Positions 10,775 to 21,939 of a stretch of DNA of 64,000 nt are shown one piece after another. The DNA lies in assembly GCA_032433765.1 (NCBI GenBank), contig JAVIAB010000049.1:19744406-19808405 (forward strand). Reading direction: 5' to 3'. The first letter of the stretch is position 1. Each line of letters starts with the position of its first letter. Source of the DNA: Megaustenia siamemsis. Its lineage: Eukaryota; Mollusca; Gastropoda; Stylommatophora; Ariophantidae. The notes under the pieces are model-generated. The model made no database searches and was not told where the DNA came from. It was given only the letters and a program-made list of their open reading frames with translations. A program made the translations under genes and the position numbers.

Positions 10775-11880
10775 TATTGAGTTATTAGTGGGTCATCATC
10801 ATTGCGCTCCAAACATGTCCATAGGTGCTTAGATCCCCTCCTCACCAAGTCTCGCAATGTCCAGTACGACTCCAGTTCTGTGTTGGTTGATTAGTCTTCT
10901 TATATGCCCACTAAGTTTCTCTTTCCTGGTGGTGCCTATCTTAACTCCCATCTCTTTTATCTGAAGGAGTGATGTGGACTCATGGTTGTCGAAGTCCTGT
11001 GTCCTTCCCATTTCCCTGAAGGCATTGCTAATATCCACCTGATCCATTGGTTGACCATCATAAACAATAGCACAGCTCTAGCCAATCTGTCCACTCTTTC
11101 ATTTCCCTGTACTTCCGCATGTTCTGGGACATAGACAAAGGTGACCTTACATACGTAATTTTTTTACTTCCGTAATGACTCTACCCATTGCATACATACT
11201 GATCCCACCTCCACTTTTCTTATCATGCTCATCGAATCACTCAGTATACAGGCGTGGGTGCAGTCTTGTGACTAACCAGATGAATGCCTTGGTCACTGCC
11301 ATCACCTCCATTGTCATGCTACTCATGGTCATAGTGTATGCACCATTGTTTTCCTTGACTATTCTGCCTGCTGATCATGCTGTAAATGCCCATGCACTCC
11401 TTTGATGTCGTCTTACAGATCCGTCTGTATAGATGACTGCATCTTTCTCATTGGTGTTATCCCAGATGAGACCGCTGACCTTCTTTTTGACCACGACTGA
11501 GTCCGGTTCCCTACATTTCCTGTTGAGTGTGACAATACACGAGAATGTCCTCTTGAATGACATAGGCACCGGTATCCACTATTCGCCAGCATTGATATTG
11601 GTAAGCCCACAGATGTGTTTGATGACATCTGCTCGGCCCACCCATGATTTGCCTCTTTTTTAACCTGACACCCTTTCCTGTGTTATTTTGATGGTTAAGT
11701 ATGGGGATGTTTTTATGGATTCAGAAGCCTGTGAGCTGATACCCTTTGGCACATTGCCATGTAATGATATCTGCAGGTATTTCTGAGTTGCCTTGTAGCT
11801 CCATATAAGGTGTTAATTTATCTGGTCTTTGAGGAAGTAGAGTTGATCTGATATCGGTTGAGCTTTGGATGTCTGGGAAA
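10775..11880 (-). mobile_element. 5'-truncated copy of the I-like LINE, minus strand
   Basis: The minus strand repeats the 3' third of the LINE at 12,040-16,053. It has KDAVIYTDGSVRRH (RNase H), the MGVKIGTTRKEKLSGHIRRL segment, and the 3' end 'aatgatgatgaccc' to 'ataactcaat'. Similarity is clear from 10,775 to about 11,690 and weaker to about 11,880, where it ends inside the region between RT and RNase H. Stops and frameshifts are frequent and C-to-T-like changes common, so it is older than the copies at 12,040, 53,484 and 62,077. No target duplication could be recognised. Confidence 0.85.
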
Positions 11881-12047
11881 TGAAAGTAGATCAACCACCA
11901 ATAGAGAAATAGGAGTTAAAAAAGCACAGAACTAGGCTACAATACAAATTCAGCTTGTGGGTACAGTAAAGCTGGTGATGGGCAGAGTTAAATATTGTAT
12001 GTTTGTTCTTAGCCATTGGCTCTTAGATCCTGGTGATGAGAGACGCA

Positions 12048-12060
12048 CCAAGATGGCGCC
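12048..12060 (+). promoter_or_regulatory. YY1-like site in LINE leader
   Basis: The sequence CCAAGATGGCGCC begins 8 bases inside the 5' end of the element. AAGATGGCG is the known YY1 core and is used at an equivalent place in human L1 to set transcription start. Whether the host's YY1 homologue binds here is inference. Confidence 0.5.
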
Positions 12061-12613
12061 CTGTTGGCTGGCCTATTCATAAGATTCACAGATAAGTGCT
12101 GTTTTCCAGTGAAATTTCCTGTTTATTTGTTTGTTTTTATTTATTTTTTTAGGGTTCATGTGAGTGTGCGCGCTTTCTATTTGATGTTAATCACTTTGCT
12201 TCTTTTGATTCATTGCATTTTGTTATAATTTCCTTCTTTCATCACTTATTATTGTTGTTACACTATTGAACGCGTCAAAAAATGGCGGTTTGTTTACGCC
12301 GGTCTGTTGTCAAGGACGCGTAAGTCATTTAATTTGTAGAAAGCTCACAGTGTTTCCGCGTGCTGCTGAGCAAGTTACTGGAGCTGGCCAGTTTATAACG
12401 TGGAACGGGTTCTAGGCCGTGCGACTGAGCAAGTGCACGTGAGTCTAGGCCATCCAAAGCAACAACGTTCAGCGACGTTCATCTTTAATGACGACAGTAA
12501 GAAGTGTAAGTATTCAGATGCAGCCCAAACGACATCATCGAAGTAGGAAAACATGACGGGGCAAGAGAGGTGGCATTAAACTGTCAAAGTGTGAGAGGCT
12601 AGGCCTAAAGTAT

Positions 12614-14089
12614 GTGCGCGTTACTTATTGGAATTGTGGGTCCATTAATCAACGACGGTCCATTCTTGATAAGCTACTGTGCGGCGCCGATATAATGGTT
12701 TTGCAAGAAACTCTTCTTGGTGACAGGACAGTAAGTACTCCTGGCTTTCATTGCTTTTACAATAGACGACACCTTGGGCAGGCCATCCTTGTGCGCAACA
12801 ATATGGTGGCAGCTGAGGTTGATATGTCTGCGTGGAACAATGCAGAATTGCAGGTACATGCGGTTAGGGTGCAGACCCCAGTTCATTTCGTGATTGTTAA
12901 TGTGTATGCCTGTAATGGGCAGGTGAACACACAACAATGGCAGAATCTCTTCGAGTTCAATGAAGAGAATGTCATTTTCTGCGGAGACTTTAATGCTAGA
13001 GGAGACCAGTGGGGCAACGTCATAACCAACAAGCAGGGAGAAGACCTAGAGAACGCACTGGTATCGGCCGATTTAGTGTGTTTGAATGATGGAAGGGCAA
13101 CAAGAATGGCCACTCGAACAGGGGACTCTGATAGTGTCATAGACCTGGCACTGGTGTCTTCCACCTTCGCACCGGTTTGCAGGTGGAGTGCACTGGGGTT
13201 CCACGGAAGTGATCCCTATCCATGTGTCCTCCTAATTGAGAAAAGCGGAAATAAACGCCAGAGAAGAAAGCTCCACACATTCAACTACGAGAAAACAGAC
13301 CAGGACGTCATTAGCAAAATCAGACATAGGAAACAGAGCGCCCCTCGTAGGAGACAGGAGAGATGGACGCAGCCACCCTGGTGGAACGTAGATGTCGAGG
13401 AAGCTTGGCGGAGCAAGAGACAAACGGTCAAGACATGGCAGAAAGCCAGAAGGTATGGTAGAACACAACCTGAGCTCTTGAAGCGTCTGAAAGTAGAGGT
13501 CGACCAAAAAATGATGCACTTTAAACTATGCGCTAAGCAGGCTAAGGATGCCAAATGGGATGACTTCTGTAAAAAAGTGTGCTCAGAAAAATCGCTAGCC
13601 ACATTCTGGCGCCTTCATCAGTGCATGAATGGCACACCACGACATAGAGGTATACCAGACTTTCAGAGCACAGACCAGATATGGCACAAATCTGATGAGA
13701 GCAAAGGGAAGGCCCTGCTTGCCCGCTACATTGAGCAGACGGACCAAAGAAATGAGGCTGTAAGAATGAGGATACGGGGATCTTTGTCAAATTTGTGTGA
13801 GGATGTAGGGCTGGAAGAAGATCTCACAATCACAACCGATACCATTCGCGCAACACTTAAAAGGTCACACAACACTGCTCCTGGTCCAGATGGTGTTCGG
13901 TATGATGACATAGGTGATTTAGCTGATGACGACTTGACAACACTGGCCAATGAGTTTAATGCCAGTATTCGGAGTGGCTACACAGCTACTTACTACCGCT
14001 ACCGAAGCCAAACAAGGACCATTCTCAGATCAGTGCCTACAGAATCATCACAATGCAGAATACTGCGGGCAAGCTGCTGGAGAAAATAG
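12614..14089 (+). pseudogene. I-like LINE: APE endonuclease and RT fingers (first part)
   Basis: Residues 1-210 are an APE-type endonuclease that would nick target DNA. It has WNCGS (N7), VLQET (E32), NVYACNG (Y98), CGDFNARGDQW (D125, N127) and SVIDLALVS (D177). The last catalytic motif, normally S-D-H, reads GSDPYPC, so the histidine is proline (codon 13,214-13,216), which should abolish nicking. Residues 350-465 are the RT entry, with NTAPGPDGVRYDDIGDL. Near 13,985-14,000 about 20 bases appear missing between 'GY' and 'LLPLPKPNKD', shifting the frame; the 491-residue frame then runs out. The frame is open upstream to a stop at 12,554 without any ATG; it begins here at a GTG. Confidence 0.9.
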
Positions 14090-15534
14090 TTGCCCGTGTC
14101 CTCACGTGTCGCCTTGAACAGAAACGCGTATTCCCATCCACACTCGGAGGTTATAGATATAACAAAGAGACATGGCTCAATGCGGCAGTATTTGCCTATG
14201 ACGTCTTCGAAGGCTTCCACAGACGAGAGGAGACATGTGCTGCTGTTATAGATCTGGAGGATGCATACAACTGGGTACCATTTGAATATCTCATGCATAT
14301 GCTTCTCAAACTGGCGGTGAACCCCTTCCTCATAAGATGGATCGCCGCGGCACTGTTTCAGAGGAAGGTGATACTCAGATGTGGAAGTTGGTCTTCCGAG
14401 CCAACATCCATTTGTCCTGGGCTGCCACAAGGCTCACCATTGTCACCAGTTCTATTTAATGTGTACACAATAACGATCACGGCCCAACAGCTGGATGGGA
14501 GGGGAAGAACTATGACTTTTGCTGATGATATTCTGGTATATCGACAGGGAAGAGACAGACGGGGAATCGCCTCCACAATGCAAGACGAACTCGATCGCAT
14601 TTCTTCCTGGTGTGGGGTTTCAGGTGCCTTGGTTAATCCTAATAAAGCATCAGTTTCATGGTTCTCCCTTAACAATCATATCGTTAATACGACCACACCG
14701 GTAGTACGAATGGGAGCTGATGAGGTGACCAGGGACAAGTTGATGACATACCTCGGAGTTAAGTTTGATCGCAGCCTGTGTTTTCGGGACCACGTTGACC
14801 ATGTGATAACAAAATCCCGCAAAGGATTAGCCGCCTTGAAGGTCATGGCAGCTGCCAACATCGAGCAGAGGCTACTTACTCTTCTGTTCCAGGGATTAGT
14901 CCTCGCACCAATCGAGTATGCCCTGGCCATTCTTACTGTCAGTACGACTCAAATTGATAGGCTGGAGAAAATACAAAATGAAGCCATGCGCATTATCCTG
15001 GGATGTACGAGGGACACTCCCTGTGTGGCAATGAGGTATCTTCTTGACTTTCCAACCATGGATGACAGAATCAAGATCTGGAGAGCACGAGCATACCTGA
15101 AGATTAGTACAGATACAGAGCATCCATTGCACCACGTGCTCAACACAGAGAAAGGTACCAGGCTAAAAAGAGGCAAATCATGGGTGGGCCGAGCAGAAGA
15201 TGTCATCAAACAGGTCTGTGGGCTTACCAATATCAGCGTTGGTGAGGAGTGGATACCGGTGCCTACGTCATTCAAGGGGACTTTCTCATGTATTGTCACA
15301 CTCGACAGGAAAAGTAGGGAACAGAACCCAGTCGTGGTTAATGCTGAGGTCAACGGTCTCATCTGCGATAACACCGATGAGAAAGATGCAGTCATCTATA
15401 CAGACGGATCTGTAAGACGACACGAAAAAAGTGCATGGGCATTTACAGCACGTTCGGCAGGCAGAATAGCCAAGGAAGACAGTGGTGCATACGCCATGAC
15501 CACGAGTAGCATGACAATGGAGGTATGGCAGTGA
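13990..15534 (+). pseudogene. I-like LINE: reverse transcriptase and start of RNase H (second part)
   Basis: After the frame change RT continues as LPLPKPNKDHSQISAYRII. In the 493-residue frame starting at 14,053, motif A is AVIDLEDAYNW (D67), motif B GLPQGSPLSPVLFN (123-136), motif C MTFADDILVY (D158, D159), and the motif E/grip region is TYLGVKFDRSL. All catalytic aspartates are present. RNase H starts at DAVIYTDGSVRR (D451) and reaches its glutamate at TMEV (E490), then the frame breaks. At 15,528 the sequence 'ggaggtatggcag' lacks one G present in the copy at 53,710 ('ggaggtgatggcag'), so the break is a one-base deletion. The role is target-primed reverse transcription of the element RNA. 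Confidence 0.92.
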
Positions 15535-16052
15535 CCAAGGCATTCAAATGGTTAGAGTCACAAGACTACATCCACGCATGTATACTGAATGATTCGATGA
15601 GCATGATAAAAAAAGTGGAGGCGGGCTTTGTACGCATGCAATGGGTAGAGTCGTTGCAGAAATCCAAAATATGTAAGGTCACCTTTGTCTATGTCCCTGG
15701 ACATGCGGGAGTACGGGGAAATGAGAGAGCGGACAGGTCGGCTAGCTGCGCTGTCGTTGAGGACGGGCAACCGATGGATCGGGCGGACGTCATCAATGCA
15801 CTCCGAAATGTGGGAAGAGCACAGGACTTCGACAAACACAGATCAACGTCGCTTCTTCGGATGATGGAAATGGGAGTTAAGATGGGCACAGCCAGAAATG
15901 AGAAACTTGGTGGCCGTGTAAGAAGACTTATCAACCAACATAGAACTGGAGTCGTCAGTCGCTGGACACTGAGGGAATTGCTGAGGAGGGGATCTGAGCA
16001 CCTATGGACATGTTCGGAGTGCAATGATGATGACCCGCAAATAACTCAATAA
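15525..16052 (+). pseudogene. I-like LINE: RNase H second half and C-terminal tail (third part)
   Basis: This continues RNase H with AVTKAFKWLE, ACILNDSMS (third catalytic aspartate) and FVYVPGHAGVRGNERAD (fourth catalytic region). It then runs into a basic tail MGVKMGTARNEKLGGRVRRL and ends WTCSECNDDDPQITQ, with a CxxC that may be a remnant zinc knuckle. The stop codon overlaps the 3' terminal 'ataactcaataac' of the element. The start codon in this frame is an artefact of the upstream one-base deletion. The tail is highly conserved among the copies at 53,523 and 62,144. Confidence 0.9.
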
Positions 16053-16272
16053 CTCCTGGTGATGAAATAACTAGAGTGAATTTTTATTTTCAGATTCTTA
16101 CTGGAATGGGTACATCTTGTCTGTCCTAGAAGGTAATACAAGGCAATAGGTCTTCTATATCAAAGTTTCAATCACCATAGACATACACTGTTGCTATATA
16201 ACTCAATAGAAATAATACAGTGATGTTTTGATCCATTTTGAGTTGCTGATCCTGCAAGAAACTATGTGGTCT

Positions 16273-16350
16273 AAAAGTTGTTTCTTGACCCCAGCTTGCA
16301 ACTAATGTGTTAAAAGTTGTTTCTTGACCCCAGCTTGCAACTAATGTGTT
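16273..16350 (+). repeat. 39-bp perfect tandem duplication
   Basis: Two adjacent copies begin 'aaaagttgtttcttgacccc' and end 'gcaactaatgtgtt'. They appear identical, so the duplication is recent. Confidence 0.95.
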
Positions 16351-17749
16351 AAGTAGAAAAACCATAAAAATACATATAGTGTCTATATCAAAAGAGATTA
16401 CATATTCATTTTCTAATCATCCAATTTTTTAATAAATAATTCAATAACTATATTTCTCTCTGTATTTTATCTTCTCCCCCCCAGGCTTATATCTCTCTTT
16501 CTTCACCTGTATCTCATTTTCTTTCAGTCTCTCAATAAATGTATGACACTCATTTAAATTAGAAAATTGTTAACTAATCAGGGGTTCCCCTTGAGATCAT
16601 TATAGATATTTCATTTCTAAAACTGCCTCATCACACCTTGATTCAATCCTTCAACAAATATAACATACAAATTCTGCATCATTATTACAATAAAATTGAT
16701 ACAATCAAAGAGATATTGACAATAATACAAATTCTGCATTATTATTACAATAAATTTATATGTTACAAGTAAGAGATGTTCACAATAACATAAACTTAAA
16801 TATCAAATTGCATTTTTAAATTTGCGTCCCGTTGTTTCAGACTTCAACAAAGAAATATTGAGAAATGGTTGAGGTGCTTTTAACACCGTAGAAGATTACC
16901 ATAAATATTTTACTTTTAATTTCCTCAAACACATCTCTGTGGAGTTGATTTTCAACGCCTCTTTATATTAAAACAAAAGCAATAGCAAAAACAAAAAGAA
17001 GCAGATTAAATTTGGAAGATGGCATGATCTTTGTTTTAGAAACATTCCGCCATACATTTTGGAAGTGGTTGTCCAGATGCATCATTCTTCATCAGCAATG
17101 TTATTAAATATTACATTAGATTTATAACTGATAATTCTCTTTCAATGTATTCAATTTACTTTATTTAAATGTCTTTTTTATGAAAATATGACCACAAAAG
17201 AAAGATTTATAACCACTAGAATGAACCATCACAGAAGAATGCTGAATGTAACAAAAAGGTATGACATGCAATGGCAAAGATATTAAAAAGAAAAGTAAAT
17301 GTCAACCAATTCTGAGTTTCATTTAAAAACACGAAATTAAATAATTTTGACATAGCATCCAAAGCATCAGAGGAAACAGCAAAAAAATAAAACAGCAAAG
17401 AGATGAATCAGCAAAGAAAGAAAAGAGCATCCAACAGCAATAGATGAAACAGTGAAATAAAATAAAAAAGATTACCTCTAAGATGGTGCAGTGAAAATTC
17501 AAATAAGAAAAATGATTTCAACAAGTTGATAAGTGGCAAATAAATAAATAATGAAATGGCAGAAGATCTCAAATACCATTGCTGTCATGTGACATGACAA
17601 CAAGCAAGCAGTGGTAGATGTGTAAAATAAACACAAAATGGTAATAAGAACATTACGTTATACACTATAATTAGACCTCTTTATCCATTTTAAGATTTGT
17701 ACTTGCCTGCTTTTTGTGTTTGTTTTTTTATAATATTATCTGTTGGTTT

Positions 17750-17790
17750 GTAGCTGATGAAGGTTTTTGCGAAATGTTGTAGTTTGTCTC
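17750..17790 (+). repeat. Hammerhead-like string
   Basis: 'tagctgatgaaggtttttgc' then 'gaaatgttgtag' contains CTGATGA and GAAA separated by a short AGG/TGC segment, the spacing of a hammerhead stem II. It is related to 8471-8504 in its GAAATGTT(G/C)TA(G/C) ending. Stem I and III partners were not established. It is probably a relic of a Penelope-like or related terminal repeat. Confidence 0.3.
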
Positions 17791-18308
17791 ATCTTTCTAT
17801 AGATTTACTTTTCTGTAGCTCTTCTTGCATCATCATGTGATACTCAATATATTGTATATTTTATATTTGTCCCCTATCTCCAAGCAATGGAAGAGTGGAC
17901 TTATGATGCAGAAAAGTAAGCCAAATTATTGGCAAATTGATATTATCATTGACAAAGAATGAAATCACAACATATTTTTAAAAAGAATTTGAAAGCTAGA
18001 TTTTAGAATAACTAATAAGTTAAATGTGCCTGCGCGCTGCGAAGCACAAAGGGGAATTAAGAATAGTGGCGCTGTTCCTTACCATGCATATTCGTAAGAG
18101 GTGACTAAGGAGAGTTGGATTGGGACTGGCTAACCTTTACTGTAAAAAAATAAGCCTAAAAAACTTCACAAATATGGACAAGTCAAAGAAAAGAATAAAA
18201 ATAAATTTACCATCCAGGTAAGATAAATGTTCTCTGTTTAAGAGATGTATGATGCAATTCAGAGAAAGCCATAAGGAGTCCGGGTTGCTGACTCACCTTT
18301 TATCTACA

Positions 18309-18960
18309 AGGTAATCCTTCAGAATTGGCATCTGGAATGTATGTACCCTAATTGAACAAGAAAAAGCTGCACAGGTAGCAACAGAAATTAGAAATTACAA
18401 AATAGATATTCTAGGAATGTGTGAAACAAGATGGCTAGGAATGGAAAGGATAAAACTAAATACAGGAGAGATGATTTTATCATCAGGACACTGGGAACCT
18501 GGAGCACAACATAGTCAAGGAGTTATCATAATGTTATCAAGGGGGGGGGGTAATGCACAGAAGACACTGATAGAATGGGAAGCAGTAGAGCCAAGACTAA
18601 TGAGAGCAACATTTAAAACAACAAAAAACAAAGTAAAAATACACATTATCCAATACAACACACCAACCAATGATAAGGATGATTTAGTTAAAGGTGAATT
18701 CTATAAACAGTTGCAATGTCAGATGGATAAAAGACGAGCCAAGGATATTATAATCTTGATGGGAGATCTAAATGCAAAAGTAGGATCAGACAACAGAAAC
18801 TTCGAAGAGATTATGGGAAAAACCATGGACTTGGAGATATAAATGAGAATAGAGAGATATTCATGAACTTCTGTGCTCTTAACCAAATGAGCCTAGGAGG
18901 AACAATATTCCAACATAAAAATACATAAAGCTACATGGGTGTCATCAGATCATAGAACGG
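18309..18960 (+). pseudogene. RTE LINE endonuclease (APE type)
   Basis: From 18,309 the frame gives FRIGIWNVCTLIEQEKAAQV (N of the first motif). The open part at 18,417-18,842 gives MCETRWLGMERIKL (E of the second motif), GVIIMLSRG, IQYNTPTNDKDD (where Y-A-P-T is usual) and ILMGDLNAKVGSDN (D/N of the fourth). After a frameshift near 18,835 'NENREIFMNFCALNQM' and 'GGTIFQH' follow. The SDH motif falls in a degraded area. A G10 run at 18,541-18,550 is a likely slippage site. The enzyme would nick the target for priming; this copy cannot be expressed whole. No ATG begins the frame. Confidence 0.85.
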
Positions 18961-19724
18961 AGAATCAAATTGCCCACATATGTATTAATAATAAGTTGAA
19001 GTCATCCTTACAGAATGTAAAAGTATATAGAGGAGCAGATGTGGCTTCTAGCCAAACTTAAACTTAAAAGATACTACAACAAATAAGGGCAGAAAGTATT
19101 TCAATGTATAATTTCTTAAAGAACAAGGAATTAAAGATAAATTTGCAGTCATAATATCAAACAAATACCAAGTCCTCCAACAACTAGAAAATACAATTAA
19201 TATAGAAGATCATTGGAAACAGGTAAAGGATATATGGAAAGAGACATACGAAGAAACGCTGAGGGAAAAGAGAATGCTGGAATAAGGCATGGATGACAGC
19301 AGAGAACCTGGATAAAATTAAAGAAAGAAAGCAGACATAAATAAAAGCAAAATTAGAAGTAATAGAGCCAAGACACAGGAAGCTTACACAGAAGTGAACA
19401 AAGAAATAAGAAGATGCATTAAAAGGGATAAGAGGAAATATATAGATGAACTAGTTAAAGAGGCAGAGGAAGCAGCAAATAAAGGGAATATGAAAGAACT
19501 GTACAACATCACAAAGAAATTAAGTGGAAAATACAAATAAATAAAAGCCTTTATTAAAGATAAGAAAGGAAATCTGCTTAGTAATATAAGGGAACTAATG
19601 GAGAGATGGAAACAGCACATTGAAGAACTTTTGAACAAACCTGGGCTCAAATAACCCTCCAGATATACTACCAGCAGAAGAAGAGTTACATGTTAACTGT
19701 GGAAAACCAAGCAAAGAAAAAATA

Positions 19725-21197
19725 ATGAAAGCCATCAAGCTATTAAAAAATGGTAAAGCCACAGGACCAGGTGAAATTCCTTCGGAAGCCATCAAAGCAG
19801 ATATTAACACCTCTACCAAGATGCTACATAATCTATTAGATAAAATTTGGGAGAGGGAAGAAATACACAAAGACTGGAAAGAAGGTTATATGATCAAACT
19901 TCCAAAGAAAGGAAGTTTACAGCAGTGCACAAATTATAGGGGAATTATGCTATCAGTGCCAGAAAAGATATTAAGCAGAATCATTCTGGAGAGACTAAAA
20001 CAGGTTTAGAGAAACATTTGAGAGATGAATAAGCAGGCTTTAGGGAAAACAGATTATGTGTTTATCAAATAACTACCCTATGTATAATAATTGAACAAAG
20101 TTTAGAACTACAGTCCCCACTTTATATTGGATTCATAGATTATGAAAAGGCATTTCAGAGTTTAGACAGAGGAATGCTTTACAAGTTGCTGAGTCAATGC
20201 GGAATCCCCACAAAATTTATTAATCTGATAAGAATAATGTATGAAGAAATGAAATGTAGTGTGGTAAATGAAGGGCAGCTTACAAAAGCATTTGAAATAA
20301 AAACAGGAGTAAGGTAGGGATGCCTTCTATCTCCATTTCTCTTTCTACTGGCCATAGATTGGATTATAAAAATAACTCAAAACAGAAATGGAAACCAGTG
20401 GTCACTGACCAAGCTACTTGATGAATTTGACTTTGCTGATGACATAGCTCTCCTATCACACAAACATCAACAGATGCAAGATAAAATGAGCACACTTGAT
20501 GAGAGATCACAACAAATAGGAATGAAAATAGAGATAAGAACAAAATTATGAAAATTAATGCAGTTGGCAATAACCAAATAAAATTAGGAGAAATATCACT
20601 ACTAAACATACAATCTTACATATATCTTGGCAGTAATATAGACAAAGAGGGAGGAACAGAAAATGATATCAAAATAAGGATATCAAAAGCAAGAAGAGCA
20701 TTTCTTCCACTGGAAACACGTGAAAGTCCAAAGAAATTAGGTTAAACACTAAAATAAAAATGTTCAACTCCAATGTTAAGTTAGTCTTAATATAAGACTG
20801 AAACATGAAGAACACACAAATTTCAATCATGAAGATACAGACTTTCATTAATGGTTGCTTACGCAGAATAAAAGAATGGAAATGGCAGGACACAATCACT
20901 AACATAGAATTATGAAAATGTACCAGTCAAATATCTATGGATAAAGAGATACAGCGAAGGCGATGGTGTTGGATAGGACACATACTGTGGAAGCCAACTG
21001 AGAGTATTACACAACATGCTCTTTTTTGGAATCCCCAGGGAAAAATACAAAGAGGAAGACCAAGGAATTCTTGGAGAAGACAGATAGAAGCAGAGATGAA
21101 GATGTTGAGGAAGACTTGGAATGATCTTAAAAGAATGGTAAGAAACAGAACATCTTGGAAAGCGTTTGTTGAAGACCTATGCTCCACAGGGAGCTGA
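19725..21197 (+). pseudogene. RTE LINE reverse transcriptase and C-terminal domain
   Basis: Pieces in order: LKNGKATGPGEIPSEAIKAD (fingers) with IKLPKKGSLQQCTNYRGIML in the frame 19,725-20,009. Then, in another frame, GFIDYEKAFQSLDR (motif A). Motif B carries an in-frame stop at VR*GCLLSPFLFLLAIDWI. Motif C is FDFADDIALLSHKHQQM. Frames 20,548-20,745 and 20,937-21,197 hold the downstream YLGSNIDKEGGTENDIK and RRRWCWIGHILWKP segments and the RGRPRNSWRRQIEAEM tail typical of this clade. Catalytic residues survive but at least three frame changes and the motif B stop inactivate it. Confidence 0.88.
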
Positions 21198-21227
21198 AAG
21201 GTAGAATAAGAAGAATAAGTTAAATGT

Positions 21228-21939
21228 CACAGAAGTGAAATGTGTCAGATAAATCATGGGAGCCAGCTTGACAGACAAAATCAGAAGTAAAGAACTAAGA
21301 ATTAGGTTTGGGAACACCTCCAAAGAAGAATATATAATTAAACAATGAATTCAATAGGCCATGAATCAAGACAGAAACAACCAAACACAATCCATACAGT
21401 TATTAACAAATGCTATAAAACAAAATAACCAAGAGGATACCACTTAAATATGTTGGATAGACAGAATACTAAAAAGAAATGTGAAAGCAGAAGAGGAAAT
21501 CAAAGAACAAAACTCTGTAAACTATTTCTCACCTAGATGTGAAAAGTAAATCAGGAAGGAAAGAAGAGACAGAAGAAACGTACTACTTATTATAAATGAA
21601 GCAAACTACAGACCCGTGTCAAGAACACTCTTTATCACCAAAACTGTAAAATACAGGTGAAGAGAAACAGAACAGAACAGAGCTGAGGCACAGAGTTGCA
21701 GTGTAGTAGTTCTTTCCTCTCTCATTTGATTTAACCAATGAGGAAAGATATAGTTTGTGGCCACAACATTTTTGTGTTGTTGATTATTACTGCAAAGTTG
21801 TCATCATTATTTTTCATTTTGACTAACAAATAGAGCATTTCTGAAATTGTCTTGCATCTTTACTCTATTTCAGCTCTAATGGCTACCTACTACAATTTTT
21901 TCAGTTGTCTTAGCTGTCACAAAGAAAAAAATCAAAGCT
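21228..21939. other. Non-coding spacer before the 19-bp satellite
   Basis: No recognisable feature. It is AT-rich with A/G-rich stretches on the plus strand. It could be diverged LINE tail sequence. Confidence 0.5.

Larger units (their letters stand above)
12040..16053 (+). mobile_element. Near-complete I-like LINE (APE endonuclease, RT, RNase H), 4.0 kb
   Basis: The element is bounded by exact copies of the 12-mer tcctggtgatga at 12,028-12,039 and 16,054-16,065, a target-site duplication. It comprises a 574-bp leader with a YY1-like site, an endonuclease/RT/RNase H reading frame in three pieces, and a 3' end 'caaataactcaataac' that is shared by three other copies in the window. The terminal AATAA-like tail in place of poly(A), plus an RNase H domain, fits the I superfamily (I, Ingi, Nimb and related). 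No ORF1 (gag-like) is visible, so it is either a single-ORF type or internally deleted. Confidence 0.9.
16066..18013. other. AT-rich spacer between two LINEs
   Basis: It holds a 39-bp duplication at 16,273-16,350 and a hammerhead-like string near 17,753. Otherwise I see no coding motif, RNA gene or array. Open frames of 60-65 codons here have no recognisable features. Confidence 0.6.
18028..21213 (+). mobile_element. Full-length RTE (SR2-like) LINE, 3.19 kb
   Basis: Flanked by an exact 14-bp target duplication, aataagttaaatgt, at 18,014-18,027 and 21,214-21,227. The 3.2-kb length, the APE endonuclease followed directly by RT, the short leader and the absence of poly(A) all fit the RTE clade. 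Protein motifs are closest in style to the SR2 group known from flatworms and molluscs. The leader (18,028-18,308) contains 'attcgtaagaggtgactaag', also found in the SINE-like insertion at 29,124-29,401. The exact TSD contrasts with the many stops in the body, which may indicate that the copy was already defective when it inserted or that the TSD was preserved by chance. Confidence 0.9.

Noticed and set aside
12674..13790. Minus-strand frames of 80-105 codons over the LINE endonuclease
   Set aside because: Shadows of the plus-strand coding sequence; no independent motif.
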